64,000 nt of DNA from assembly GCA_028282845.1 (NCBI GenBank), contig JANQGY010000007.1, positions 1 through 64,000 of the forward strand, given 5' to 3'. How positions within the stretch are numbered: position 1 is the first letter of the stretch; every line of letters starts with the position of its first letter. The DNA comes from a bacterium. Lineage in GTDB: Bacteria; Fidelibacterota; Marinisomatia; Marinisomatales; JAHJCW01. The position numbers and the translations under genes were made by a program. Below are positions 15,981 through 25,185 of this stretch, in pieces. Under the pieces are notes generated by a model. The model saw only the letters and a list, made by a program, of their open reading frames with translations. It was not told where the DNA came from and ran no database searches.

Positions 15981-16868
15981 ATGTGCGCATCACAAGACAT
16001 TTTTGATTGCTTTGAATTGACTATTGATTTTGTACCCAATCAGGGTGATCCTAAACGTCCCTTTAAATCGATGTCAGAATTAATTGATGCGTTTCAAATT
16101 ATTGAAAATCATTTAATTGGTACAATTGATGTTTCATTAGAAACAGAAATTGTACTTGAGGATATCGAGAAAGGTTCTCTTAAATCAAAATTTAGAAATA
16201 TCATAAAAGGTATTCCAGATGAAGCAGTAAAAGAATTTGATTGGAAAAAATTGGTAGGTCAATTTTTGCTAAAAGCAAAAAAACGAATATTGGTTTGGAC
16301 AGATGAAAGAAATGAAATAAACGATAGAGATTCAATAAAATCTTTGGAGGGAGAAATAAAAAAAATTGCCGAGGAATCAAATTTAAAACAATTACCAATT
16401 TATCGTAACATACCCTCTGATTTATTATTATCTGATATACTATTAATTCAAAATAGTTTAAAACATTTAGAGAAAACTGACAAAGCTAGCTACAGTTACG
16501 GTTCAAATTCTGTTGATTTTAATAAAAATCTCAAAATTTCAAATGAAATTGTACGAGAGGTCCTAACAAAAGAAATTATTGATAATACATCAGAAAAAAT
16601 TATTAAAGTAAAAAAACCAGATTATATTGGCCAATCTCAATGGTCTTTTGTTTTTGAGGGACATTTAATTGATGCGAAAATTAATGATGAACAATGGCTG
16701 AGTAATTTTCAAAATAGAAAAATAGATGTAAAACCTGGAGATTCATTAGTTGTTGAATTATTTGAACAGATTTCATATGGCTATGAAATGGAAGTTGTTT
16801 ATAGACATTATGAAATAATAAAAGTTAAAAAAATTATAAAACCTCCTACCCAAACAACTATTGTCTAA
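15981..16868 (+). CDS. Unrecognised 295-residue protein
   Basis: I do not recognise the family. There is no signal peptide or membrane helix. Residues about 50-110 (ETEIVLEDIEKGSLKSKFRN onward) are acidic then basic and probably helical. Residues about 150-200 form a Ser/Asn linker. The last 80 residues, with QSQWSFVFEGHLIDAKI and VKPGDSLVVELFE, alternate strands like a small beta-barrel. No Shine-Dalgarno precedes the ATG. An 18-base direct repeat (AAACGTCCCTTTTAAATC at 15957 and a near copy at 16053) straddles the start, so the N terminus may be misplaced. The context is accessory. Confidence 0.5.
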   Translation: MCASQDIFDCFELTIDFVPNQGDPKRPFKSMSELIDAFQIIENHLIGTIDVSLETEIVLEDIEKGSLKSKFRNIIKGIPDEAVKEFDWKKLVGQFLLKAKKRILVWTDERNEINDRDSIKSLEGEIKKIAEESNLKQLPIYRNIPSDLLLSDILLIQNSLKHLEKTDKASYSYGSNSVDFNKNLKISNEIVREVLTKEIIDNTSEKIIKVKKPDYIGQSQWSFVFEGHLIDAKINDEQWLSNFQNRKIDVKPGDSLVVELFEQISYGYEMEVVYRHYEIIKVKKIIKPPTQTTIV

Positions 16869-16942
16869 CAAAATTTCCACTTGGCATTTTCACTTTTATA
16901 GGAAAGATTCACCCCTTAATTGCAGGCAATTAATACTTTACC

Positions 16943-17060
16943 AAAACCGTGAAAAGTGTTACTTCATTGCCTTATTTTCATGGTTTTGATGTTATAATCG
17001 TTAAAATGATACTATTATTGAGATATTTTAACGTTTTTATTGTTATAATCGTTAAATATT
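16943..17060. repeat. Cluster of short inverted and direct repeats
   Basis: AAAACCGTGAAAA (16943-16955) faces TTTTCATGGTTTT (16975-16987), with one mismatch. CGTTAAAAT (about 16999-17007) faces ATTTTAACG about 17 bases later. TGTTATAATCGTTAAA occurs near 16990 and again near 17040, and ATAATCGTTAAAATG recurs near 18242. The cluster lies downstream of the minus-strand regulator gene at 17087. It may be regulatory or a remnant of mobile DNA. Confidence 0.45.
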
Positions 17061-17086
17061 TACAACTTTATAATGAAAGGGAAAAT

Positions 17087-17365
17087 TTAAACTTTTGAAG
17101 AATTTTCTAATATCTCAAATTTCTTTTCTAAATATTTAATCTTCTCTCTCAGGATTTTATTTTCTTTGTTCAGTTTAATTAGCTTCTTGGCTATTAGTTT
17201 GTTCTCACCGCCTACAAATTTTGCTTCAAGCAATTTTTCAATATATAGTGGTATCTTATTCCTTCCTGTTTCAAATGCCGAAAGTGATGTTCGACTAATT
17301 CCTAATTCTTTGGAAAACTCTAACTGTGTTAATCCACTATCCTGTCTTATCTTTTTTATATTCAT
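17087..17365 (-). CDS. XRE-family regulator with C-terminal coiled coil
   Basis: This 92-residue protein has an N-terminal Cro/CI helix-turn-helix (TQLEFSKELGISRTSLSAFE) followed by a Lys/Leu heptad region from about residue 60 (KLIKLNKENKILREKIKYLE) that looks like a short coiled-coil dimeriser. It is probably a DNA-binding repressor, orphan antitoxin or phage-type regulator. No partner toxin overlaps it. The nearest gene on this strand is far away, so it is probably transcribed alone. Confidence 0.75.
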   Translation of the reverse strand: MNIKKIRQDSGLTQLEFSKELGISRTSLSAFETGRNKIPLYIEKLLEAKFVGGENKLIAKKLIKLNKENKILREKIKYLEKKFEILENSSKV

Positions 17366-17741
17366 AAAATGCTAATATATGGCATAATAAATATTGTAAT
17401 GCTATATATTGTCACTTAAATTTCTTATAGTATTTAACAAAATTATAGGGGCGTTGGAAAGGAAATGAAACCCTTCCTCATATTAGGAGAGGTTTGATGC
17501 AATGTCGGTTGCAATATTTCGCTGCCCTTCGCCCTTATTCACATTCTCTGCATTTGTTAGCAGAGTTGGGTAAAAATTACTACTTGGCAAGTTTATTATA
17601 AACATTAAATATTTTTTGATAATTGCAGTATTTAAATACTTTTTTTCAGAGGCTATGTTGTAAGGAAGATTTTTGACAATATGTAAAATTTGGAAGAAAG
17701 GTAACTAAACTAATTTAGGAATAATAAAAAAAGAGGATAGC
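17366..17741. other. Gene-free interval with an odd GC-richer island
   Basis: Most of this 376-base gap is AT-rich, but 17446-17580 is richer in GC and C-runs. It holds an imperfect hairpin (AAACCCTTCCT facing AGGAGAGGTTT near 17467-17497). It also holds a 34-codon open frame from ATG 17498 (MQCRLQYFAALRPYSHSLHL...), which I do not recognise and which lacks a ribosome site. It may be a scrap of a mobile element. The last 50 bases lead to the secreted-protein gene at 17742. Confidence 0.4.
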
Positions 17742-18182
17742 ATGAAAAAAATATTAATAATACTATTAATCGGATTTGCTATTGCACAAGATGCCGTTAA
17801 GCATACAGTAACAAAAGAAGATGGCAATGATAAACTCACAGTTCCTGTGTACGAACAAATCATCGAATTTGAAGATTTGGCTGAATATGTAATATACTGT
17901 TTCAGCGATAGCGTTACAGTAGGCTATCGTTTTTACTTGTCAGATGATGGTGCCGGTGAAAGATACCAAGAGGTATATACCAAAGTGGAGCACCCAAAAT
18001 TTGACCATAAAAATCCTATTATTTATCATGTAGAAAAGATAGGTAAAACTGTCTATATGTCTAATGAAATTAGACCACCGCAAGGAACTATACGAAAAGA
18101 AGAAATAAAAGAACCAATCGAATATCCAACATTTTACGGATTTTTCAAATGGTATTTAAATAAAGTGGAAGGTGAAAATTGA
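17742..18182 (+). CDS. Secreted hypothetical protein
   Basis: This 146-residue protein has a 15-residue signal peptide (KKILIILLIGFAIAQ). The mature part is Glu/Lys/Tyr-rich, with alternating strands (YEQIIEFEDLAEYVIYCF; VTVGYRFYLSDDGAGERYQE) and one cysteine. No family is recognised. It is probably periplasmic. A purine-rich site (AAAAAAGAGGATAGC) precedes the ATG, and a terminator at 18304-18341 follows. Confidence 0.65.
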   Translation: MKKILIILLIGFAIAQDAVKHTVTKEDGNDKLTVPVYEQIIEFEDLAEYVIYCFSDSVTVGYRFYLSDDGAGERYQEVYTKVEHPKFDHKNPIIYHVEKIGKTVYMSNEIRPPQGTIRKEEIKEPIEYPTFYGFFKWYLNKVEGEN

Positions 18183-18303
18183 TCAATTGTTTTGTTTTCT
18201 AATGTTCAGAAACGCTGCGTCGGCAATTAATGAACAGCCATAATCGTTAAAATGGATAAGATAATCAGTCATAACTCTAACTAATTGAGAATAAAAACAT
18301 CTA

Positions 18304-18341
18304 AAGTGGAATGCATGACGATTAATACATTCCGCTTTTTT
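18304..18341 (+). terminator. Rho-independent terminator
   Basis: AAGTGGAATG (18304-18313) pairs with CATTCCGCTT (18328-18337) with one G-T wobble, and is followed by a run of six T. It lies between the secreted-protein gene and the acetyltransferase gene. Confidence 0.75.
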
Positions 18342-18351
18342 AAATTTCGGC

Positions 18352-18840
18352 ATGATCAGACTTGCAAATTTAGCCGATCTTGATGCAATCAATACAATCT
18401 TCAATCAGGCGGTAGAAGCCAAACACCAAACTGCTGCACTAACTCCTATTACTGATAAGCAAAGATTAAAATGGTTTCAGGAACATGAAACGGACAGGTA
18501 TCCTATATTTATTTTAGAAGTTGATAATAAAGTGATCGGTTGGTATTCATTAAGTCCCTATCGCAAAGGACGTGAAGCATTCGACCACTTAGCTGAAGTA
18601 ACATATTATCTGCATAAAGATTTTCAAAGAAAAGGTTACGGAACTAAATTGCTTAACCATGCCATAAACACAGCACCCAAGTATAGTTTTACAATGTTAA
18701 TTGCAATATTATATGGTCACAATACTGCCAGTGTAAGATTATTGGAAAAATTCAATTTTGAGCGCTGGGGCGATTTTCCAAAAATCGCCTTAGTTGACGG
18801 TAAGTACTACGACCATACCTTTTATGGATTGAAATTATAA
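18352..18840 (+). CDS. GNAT acetyltransferase (phosphinothricin-acetyltransferase-like)
   Basis: This 162-residue GNAT protein resembles the PAT/YncA group that acetylates methionine sulfoximine or phosphinothricin-like amines. The acetyl-CoA loop is DFQRKGYGTKLL. HLAEVTYYLHKD forms the strand before it, and NTASVRLLEKFNFERWG is the C-terminal motif. The true substrate is unknown. Its 3' end overlaps the convergent ccsBA-type gene by 19 bases, with no terminator between, so transcripts must run into each other. Confidence 0.82.
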   Translation: MIRLANLADLDAINTIFNQAVEAKHQTAALTPITDKQRLKWFQEHETDRYPIFILEVDNKVIGWYSLSPYRKGREAFDHLAEVTYYLHKDFQRKGYGTKLLNHAINTAPKYSFTMLIAILYGHNTASVRLLEKFNFERWGDFPKIALVDGKYYDHTFYGLKL

Positions 18841-21800
18841 TTGTTCTGTTTGCGATTATTTATATACGCCAGTACAGCCGTCAACCCTATCACACCTAGG
18901 GCATAGTATACAAAAGTCGGTATCGGCACCGGATCGCCGGCAGCATAGGAATGTAAACCGGACAGGAAATAGTTCACACCAAAATAGGTCATAATCACCG
19001 AGCCAAAACCAAGCAGCGCCGCCAAATTAAATAGGTAGCTACTCTTATTGATAAAACGCAGGTGCAGAATTATGGCATAAGTAAGAATAATTATCAAGGC
19101 CCAAGTCTCTTTGGGGTCCCAACCCCAATAACGCCCCCAACTTTCATTAGCCCAAACGCCACCTAAAAAGGTGCCGATGGCGGCCATGAACACACCAATC
19201 GAAAGGGTCATTTCATTAATGTGAGTAAGTTCAGCAACAACATTGTCAATTTTGTTAGCAACCTCCGCGTTTCTGATTGCCATTAATATTAAATTGATGA
19301 AACCAAGTAATGCCCCAAGTCCTAAGAAACCGTAACTTGAGGTGATTATCGCTACATGGATCATCAGCCAATATGATTTCAAAACCGGTACAAGCGGCGT
19401 GATCTCCGGATCAAGCCAATTCAGATGCGCAACCATCAATATTATTGCTGTCAACAAGGCGGTTGCGCCCATTGTCATTTTTGATTTACGCGAGAAAAGT
19501 AATCCGGCAAGCACGGTTGCCCACCCGATAAAGACCATTGATTCGTAGGCATTGCTCCACGGCGCAAATCCACCGCTGTACCACCGCAAAGCTAATCCTA
19601 ATGTGTGTAAAATAAATATGATGATCAGAGTGATAGAAAGTATCCTCTCAGCTAATTTGCCCAATTTTGATGGTTTGAAAACTGCAACGAATAGAACAAA
19701 TAATAGTGTTAGACCAACTAACAAATAATAACCGTACAGGCGGTTGAACAGATCAAGCTTATTGTATAATATCTCAATATTGATTCGTGCCGCACGCGGT
19801 ACGACACTTGCGCCGTGTTGAATCTGGAATTCGCAAATTTGAGTTATCATCTTATTGGCGTGAATCCAATCACCGTTTTCCGTTGCTTCTACTAATAACT
19901 TAGCATAAGCCGGCAAAGTTGTTTTAACAAAGAGGGAATCCTCTGTATTAAAAAATTGATAACCGCTTCCGGCTAACCATGTATTGTTTGTATCACCCGG
20001 AAGCGGATAAATCCTCAGCAGTTCACCGTTAAAAACCGCATAGCAAATATTGACGCGTTCATCAACCGCTAAAACAGCTTTGTCATATTTATTGCGCTCA
20101 GCCGGTTTCTTGCGATTTGCGATCAATACATCTTCCTGTAAAATATAATTCAGATTGGAATCGAAAAAATCGAGAAAACTTGCCCGCTTCCCAGTGATAC
20201 TTAATCTGCTCATCAAATCCGGATGCTGCACTTTGATCAACGGTTCCTGTTGCCAACTTAAAGGATCCGTGATCATCTGAATTAGTACCTGCGTCGGATT
20301 ATGTTCCTGATAATTTGCTTTGCCGCTTACTTTCCGCAGCATTTCGGAACTCAAGGTGTGCAGCGGTTTGATCCGACCGGCGTAATCCTGAACTAGAATC
20401 CGGCTGAATTTTTCGGCATGTTCCTTATCAATATCAATCGGTTTAGACGATGCTATTTCAGGCGACAGTGTAATTCCTGCCAATAGCAGAATTATACCGA
20501 TTACATTTCTGTTGGAACGCAGACTTTTCACCTTTTTACCTAAATTGCTGAACCGCGATCTGCGCATGAACGGGGTTAACAGCATACCGATGATCAACAA
20601 AGAATAACCTAAGTAGGTAACCTTTGTGCCCCAATAATCGTGATTGACCGATAGCACCGTGCCAAGCTCATCGCGGTCATAAGATGACTGAAAGAAGCGG
20701 TAGCCGTCGTAATTCAAGACATTGTTCATATAAATCAGATGGTCGAATCCTTGATTCGAAATGCGTTGATCAAAGACAGTTACCGCACTCTCATAGGCAG
20801 AGGGACTGTCCGATCCGGGATAGCGTTCCAATCGGAAATCATTAAGTTTTATGTTGAACGGTGTCCGGTAATATTTAGAACCGTAGGATAGCGAAAAATT
20901 CAGATCAGCGGATTTGAAAGTGGTTTTGGGTGAAACATAACCTTTCCCCCCGAATAAACGCACGTGGTAGTCATTTGCATTATGCGTTAATGTAAGGTCA
21001 ATGATGTTATCAGGATTTCCTTCCGCTTTGCCTCCGGGAACTTTAATCAGTTCAACATTATTATGCACTTGTTTATAGACCAATGGAACATCGTTGATCA
21101 TATACAACATTCGATTTGAAAACGGATAATCTACATGATTATCTATCGGAGAACTGTCATTACCATCCATTGGCATTGCGCTGCCGCCGAAATGCGAATT
21201 AATAACAGCTTCATTTCCAACAATGTTGATCTGAACCGCATCCGCCATTTTACTATTGTTGAACGCAACAATTAATCCATTAATCACCTTTGCGCCACCT
21301 TCTTCAATATAAATGGATCGCATCGCACTGTTTTGAACCGATATTAGTTCTAGATATGTTCGTCCATCTTTTGTAGCAACGACCGAATCCTGAGCATTGT
21401 AAATTATATCATCAATCTTGATCGCAATTTTATTACCTAAAAAGCGTACCCTTTGATTAATACTTTTATTAAATAGCGGATTAACAAATAGCTTCTGATC
21501 AAATGCAATTTGTCGGTCGTCATTATCCACTTTGAATTGTAAATATGTATCACCGGACACAATTAAGTTTGAGGAGTCGCCTTCTCTGATGTGCATGATT
21601 CCTTCATAGCCGGTATAGCGCGTTACAGCAGCACCAATGATTATTATCACAAAGGCTATATGGAAAATCAGGATCGGCAATTTGGCAAGCCGATATAATT
21701 TAAATTTTAGAATATTCCCGATTGCACTAAATGCTAACAATAATAGAATTAGTTCAAACCATTTAGCATTATAGATTGTTGCGCGTGCCGCTGCCGTTCC

Positions 21801-21908
21801 GAAATCATTTTCAATAAATGTAGCAACTCCGCAAACTATCGCAAACAGCGCTAATAGTGCGATAACAAACTTGAAGTCCGTGATAACAGCTACGAGCCTG
21901 CTATACAT
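18822..21908 (-). CDS. Cytochrome c biogenesis fusion protein ResB-CcsA (CcsBA)
   Basis: This 1028-residue protein is a single-chain system II haem exporter and lyase. Its N-terminal third is ResB-like: membrane helices (FVIALLALFAIVCGVATFIE) and a large periplasmic domain. A second membrane block and periplasmic region follow (about 470-700). The C-terminal third is CcsA, with six or more helices and the WWD-type motif WGWDPKETW at residues 928-936. It attaches haem to apocytochromes outside the membrane. The ResB-first fusion resembles those of Bacteroidota and Campylobacterota. Its 3' end overlaps the convergent acetyltransferase gene. Confidence 0.93.
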   Translation of the reverse strand: MYSRLVAVITDFKFVIALLALFAIVCGVATFIENDFGTAAARATIYNAKWFELILLLLAFSAIGNILKFKLYRLAKLPILIFHIAFVIIIIGAAVTRYTGYEGIMHIREGDSSNLIVSGDTYLQFKVDNDDRQIAFDQKLFVNPLFNKSINQRVRFLGNKIAIKIDDIIYNAQDSVVATKDGRTYLELISVQNSAMRSIYIEEGGAKVINGLIVAFNNSKMADAVQINIVGNEAVINSHFGGSAMPMDGNDSSPIDNHVDYPFSNRMLYMINDVPLVYKQVHNNVELIKVPGGKAEGNPDNIIDLTLTHNANDYHVRLFGGKGYVSPKTTFKSADLNFSLSYGSKYYRTPFNIKLNDFRLERYPGSDSPSAYESAVTVFDQRISNQGFDHLIYMNNVLNYDGYRFFQSSYDRDELGTVLSVNHDYWGTKVTYLGYSLLIIGMLLTPFMRRSRFSNLGKKVKSLRSNRNVIGIILLLAGITLSPEIASSKPIDIDKEHAEKFSRILVQDYAGRIKPLHTLSSEMLRKVSGKANYQEHNPTQVLIQMITDPLSWQQEPLIKVQHPDLMSRLSITGKRASFLDFFDSNLNYILQEDVLIANRKKPAERNKYDKAVLAVDERVNICYAVFNGELLRIYPLPGDTNNTWLAGSGYQFFNTEDSLFVKTTLPAYAKLLVEATENGDWIHANKMITQICEFQIQHGASVVPRAARINIEILYNKLDLFNRLYGYYLLVGLTLLFVLFVAVFKPSKLGKLAERILSITLIIIFILHTLGLALRWYSGGFAPWSNAYESMVFIGWATVLAGLLFSRKSKMTMGATALLTAIILMVAHLNWLDPEITPLVPVLKSYWLMIHVAIITSSYGFLGLGALLGFINLILMAIRNAEVANKIDNVVAELTHINEMTLSIGVFMAAIGTFLGGVWANESWGRYWGWDPKETWALIIILTYAIILHLRFINKSSYLFNLAALLGFGSVIMTYFGVNYFLSGLHSYAAGDPVPIPTFVYYALGVIGLTAVLAYINNRKQNNYNFNP

Positions 21909-21934
21909 TGCATGTTGTCCAAAAAGAAGAGGTT

Positions 21935-22252
21935 TTATTCTGAATCAAATCCCAAAAGTTTTTGGAGCTCACCGGTTTGTGCCATTTCGATTGCTATATC
22001 GCTGCCGCCGACTAGTTTACCATCAATGTATAATTGTGGAGATGTTGGCCAACCATAGATCTCTTTCAATTCATTGGCTATAGTAGGATGATCCTCCAGA
22101 ATATTAACCGCGACAAATTCCAAATCTAAACTTTTTAGTAAGTCTATCAACCTCGCAGAGAAACCACACATCGGTATTTCGGCTGTACCTTTCATAAATA
22201 CAGCAACGTTATTTTTCTCCACCGTATCCTTGATTAGTTTTTCATATTTCAT
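21935..22252 (-). CDS. grxD: Monothiol glutaredoxin, CGFS type
   Basis: This 105-residue Grx4-type glutaredoxin has the CGFS active site at residues 29-32, plus the conserved TAEIPMCGFSA, WPTSPQLYIDG and VGGSDIA glutathione-binding segments. Family members hold a bridging [2Fe-2S] cluster and pass it to target proteins. It overlaps the bolA-like gene by 4 bases on the same strand. This is a classic pairing, since CGFS glutaredoxins form cluster-bridged heterodimers with BolA proteins. Confidence 0.95.
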   Translation of the reverse strand: MKYEKLIKDTVEKNNVAVFMKGTAEIPMCGFSARLIDLLKSLDLEFVAVNILEDHPTIANELKEIYGWPTSPQLYIDGKLVGGSDIAIEMAQTGELQKLLGFDSE

Positions 22253-22521
22253 TTCTGTTCCCTTTGCGTTTTTATTGTAACGGCATGAATAAACCCACCG
22301 TTAATCTGCATTAAATCCTGTAGCGAATTATGTACCATTTTATGTTGTTCAATAAGTGTTTTTCCATCAAACATTTCAGATGTAATATCAATTTTGAGGT
22401 GATTACCGGATTTACCCTTTGGACGATAATGTTCTTTCAACTCGGTAAAACCGTTGATCTTGACGATCGAATTAGGGAAAACGCTATTAAGCGCTTCAAA
22501 AACGTGCTTTAACTCATTCAT
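22249..22521 (-). CDS. BolA family protein
   Basis: This 90-residue protein has the BolA core fold: GNHLKIDITSEMFDGKTLIEQHKMVHNSLQ. The histidine of QHKMVH is positioned like the ligand in Grx-BolA cluster complexes. It probably works with the adjacent CGFS glutaredoxin in iron-sulfur cluster trafficking. It could be classed as BolA or IbaG. The gene is first in the pair and overlaps the glutaredoxin gene by 4 bases. Confidence 0.92.
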   Translation of the reverse strand: MNELKHVFEALNSVFPNSIVKINGFTELKEHYRPKGKSGNHLKIDITSEMFDGKTLIEQHKMVHNSLQDLMQINGGFIHAVTIKTQREQK

Positions 22522-22645
22522 TTGATTGCCTGCAAATTGAATTATTAATATTATAATATTAATGCCATATTCTTTTATATATCAATTGGAATAATGCCTA
22601 ATTAAAAAATAACTTTGCCATCGTCAAAATTTATCTAAATAGAAA

Positions 22646-23518
22646 ATGAAACGTGGAGTAATATTAGCCCTTAGCGCCTATCTCTTTTGGGGATTATTAC
22701 CAATATATTGGAAGACTTTGGACCATGTACCTTCCTTTGAAATTCTTGCTAATCGTATTTTTTGGTCATTTATATTTTTTACTATAATTCTGTTGCTACA
22801 AAATAAATGGAGAGAACTGGCAAGAAAATTAAAAGAAACAAATATTTTCCTATATGTAATTGTACCTGCCCTACTTATTACAACAAATTGGCTTACTTAT
22901 ATTTGGGCGGTCAATGCCGATTTCATCATCGAAACGAGTTTAGGATATTTAATTTGCCCCTTAGTCAGCGTATTACTTGGTGTAATATTTCTAAAAGAGA
23001 AAATTCGTGCTCCGCAATGGCTCGCGATAAGTATCGCATTAAGCGCCGTACTAATTATGACTTTTGCTTATGGTCAATTTCCCTGGATCGGATTAATATT
23101 AGCTTTCTCTTGGGGCGCTTATGGACTTTTCAGGAAAAAATCTCCGCTCAATTCAGTTGAAGGATTGACTTTGGAAACAGCTCTATTGTCAATAGTCGTC
23201 ATATTTTACTATGCCAATCTATTTAATAATGGCGTGACATCTTATTTTATAAATCCATCAACAACTGCATTGCTGATCGGAACCGGAATCGTAACAGGTT
23301 TTCCCCTAATGACATTTATAGTAGGAGCACGCCTGATAAAACTATCCCTGATCGGAGTAATGCAGTATTTCTATACAATCATTACGTTGGCGATTGGAGT
23401 ATTTATTTATCATGAACCACTCACGCAATCAAGGATTGTAGGATTTATATTGATTTGGATAGCAGTAATTATCTATATAACCGATGAATTTATCAATAAT
23501 AGAAAATTAAGCGGTTAA
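22646..23518 (+). CDS. rarD: RarD-type EamA transporter
   Basis: This 290-residue inner-membrane protein has about ten hydrophobic helices. The RarD signature is clear near the start (YLFWGLLPIYWKTLDHVP) with FEILANRIFWS, and the N-terminal half has TTNWLTYIWAVN. RarD proteins belong to the drug/metabolite transporter superfamily. The name comes from chloramphenicol sensitivity in E. coli homologues, but the real substrate is unknown. It stands alone, divergent from bolA, and ends at a two-way terminator. Confidence 0.9.
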   Translation: MKRGVILALSAYLFWGLLPIYWKTLDHVPSFEILANRIFWSFIFFTIILLLQNKWRELARKLKETNIFLYVIVPALLITTNWLTYIWAVNADFIIETSLGYLICPLVSVLLGVIFLKEKIRAPQWLAISIALSAVLIMTFAYGQFPWIGLILAFSWGAYGLFRKKSPLNSVEGLTLETALLSIVVIFYYANLFNNGVTSYFINPSTTALLIGTGIVTGFPLMTFIVGARLIKLSLIGVMQYFYTIITLAIGVFIYHEPLTQSRIVGFILIWIAVIIYITDEFINNRKLSG

Positions 23519-23593
23519 ATCATAACATCGAAAATAATCGCGCTCAACGGAGCGATGGTCAAAGATTTGTGTATTATATTAAGATTTAGCAAG

Positions 23594-23617
23594 CTCGATT
23601 ATTCATCGAGTTTTTTT
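23594..23617. terminator. Rho-independent terminator
   Basis: CTCGAT (23594-23599) pairs with ATCGAG (23605-23610), followed by seven T. It separates the convergent rarD and MFS genes and ends rarD. Confidence 0.75.
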
Positions 23618-23621
23618 ATTA

Positions 23622-24794
23622 CTACTGATTGGCTTTCTGAATACTTTTTATTAACGGTATAACAAGCAAAAATCCCGGTATAAAAAATATCGCCATTATC
23701 GGGAAAACAAATCTTACACCCATGTTTTCGGCAATAAGTCCTCCGATGCTTGCGGCAAAGGCACCGACACCAAAGCTCAGGAAAAAATTAATTCCGTAAC
23801 TTAATCCACGGTGTTTGCTGTGCGAAATCTGTGCAATCATAGCATTCCCCACCGGTTGCCAAATAAAGTGCGTAATCCCAAGTAAAACACCAAATATAAC
23901 AAGCAATATTCCGGTGGTAAAACCCATCAATGCCAAAAGCGGGATGTTTAAAATAATCACTAATAATAATAGTTTCGGTTTGCTGTATCTGTCTCCTAAT
24001 ATGCCGCCCAAAATCTGTCCGATTATGCCCGATAAAAGTACGATTGTAGTGAATAATCCGCCCCTGACAGTATCTGACAAAAATGAGAATAAATTCCGTG
24101 TCTCAAATGCAAAATGGATCGGCATAAAAGTTGTGAATCCGGCGAATGCCAATCCAATCATAACAATAATTCCATAATATAATGAGAGCGCTGTGCGATT
24201 GGTTGACTGATCGTGTGCGTCCTCTTTGAACGCTATTTCGCGTTTTCGCGATGGAACAAGTATAATCGTTCCAAGTGCTACAATTAAAATTATGATCCCT
24301 AAAGTAATATATGGTAAACGCCAATCCCGCAACGCAGTTAGCACGGCTGCGATTATGGGACCAAGCGCCAATCCGAGTGATCCCATTATGCCATGGAAAG
24401 CCATACCTTTACTTAGTGATTTTATTCTACGGGATATAATTGTTAAACCGGCCGGATGGTAAATGCTGCTGAATAAACCGAGCAACATCAATCCGCATGT
24501 CAAGGTATATAGTGTATTAGATAATACAATAATTATGATCGAAATGATAACACCGAATTGGTAGGTTAATAATAGGGTTCTTCCACCTAATTTATTTTCA
24601 AGCATTCCGGCAGGAAGCGCACCTAAGCCAAACATGAACTGACTGGCTGTAGCCACCACTCCTAAAGTAGCTAAGCCGACACTAAATTCACCTTGCAATA
24701 CAAGTAAAATAGCGGGGAGAACAAGCATCACAGCATGCACCAACAGATGGCTCAAGCCGGTTATAATCAGGATTATCTTTTCACTATTGCTCAT
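23622..24794 (-). CDS. MFS transporter, Fsr-like
   Basis: This 390-residue major facilitator protein has about 12 hydrophobic helices. The first (LIITGLSHLLVHAVMLVLPA) and the LENKLGGRTLLL and LGDRYSKPKLLLL inter-helix loops resemble the fosmidomycin-resistance (Fsr) branch. The start at 24794 (MSNSEKIILI) is preferred to an in-frame start eight codons upstream, because the upstream part lies in the rplS terminator. The substrate is unknown; it is an efflux candidate. Confidence 0.85.
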   Translation of the reverse strand: MSNSEKIILIITGLSHLLVHAVMLVLPAILLVLQGEFSVGLATLGVVATASQFMFGLGALPAGMLENKLGGRTLLLTYQFGVIISIIIIVLSNTLYTLTCGLMLLGLFSSIYHPAGLTIISRRIKSLSKGMAFHGIMGSLGLALGPIIAAVLTALRDWRLPYITLGIIILIVALGTIILVPSRKREIAFKEDAHDQSTNRTALSLYYGIIVMIGLAFAGFTTFMPIHFAFETRNLFSFLSDTVRGGLFTTIVLLSGIIGQILGGILGDRYSKPKLLLLVIILNIPLLALMGFTTGILLVIFGVLLGITHFIWQPVGNAMIAQISHSKHRGLSYGINFFLSFGVGAFAASIGGLIAENMGVRFVFPIMAIFFIPGFLLVIPLIKSIQKANQ

Positions 24795-24802
24795 ATCCAA
24801 AC

Positions 24803-24832
24803 AAAAAAGCCCTCGCAATTGAGAGCTTTTTA
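24803..24832 (-). terminator. Terminator of the ffh-rplS operon
   Basis: Read on the minus strand: AAAAGCTCTC, loop AATTGC, GAGGGCTTTTTT. The stem is nine pairs with one mismatch and ends in a six-base T-run. It lies 8 bases past the rplS stop and 9 bases before the MFS start. Confidence 0.8.
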
Positions 24833-24839
24833 AAATAAG

Positions 24840-25184
24840 TTAGGATCGCTTTTCCTGTATTCGGGAAGCTTTGCCGGTTAATTCCCGCAAGTAATGTAAT
24901 TTGGCACGGCGTACTTTTCCGCGCCGAATCACTTTGATCGAAGCGATCATTGGTGAATGGATCGGGAAGATCCTTTCGACACCGATCCCACTTGATATCT
25001 TTCTGACCGTTATGGTTTCCTCAATGCCGCCATGCTTGCGAGCAATTACAACGCCCTGAAAACGCTGAATTCTTTCCTTTCCCCCTTCAACGACACGAAC
25101 GTCCACGGAAATGGTATCACCCGGACTAAATTCAGGAATATCTGTTCTCAATAAATCTTTGGTTGCTTCACTTGTTTTGTTCAT
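24840..25184 (-). CDS. rplS: 50S ribosomal protein L19
   Basis: This 114-residue protein is standard length and lies at the 30S-50S interface. Motifs seen are [34 protein letters not shown] and the C-terminal [14 protein letters not shown]. The ATG at 25184 ([12 protein letters not shown]) is one base from the trmD stop. An in-frame start further upstream inside trmD would add 34 foreign residues. It is the last gene of the ffh-rpsP-khpA-rimM-trmD-rplS run. Confidence 0.97.
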   Translation of the reverse strand: MNKTSEATKDLLRTDIPEFSPGDTISVDVRVVEGGKERIQRFQGVVIARKHGGIEETITVRKISSGIGVERIFPIHSPMIASIKVIRRGKVRRAKLHYLRELTGKASRIQEKRS

Positions 25185-25185
25185 T

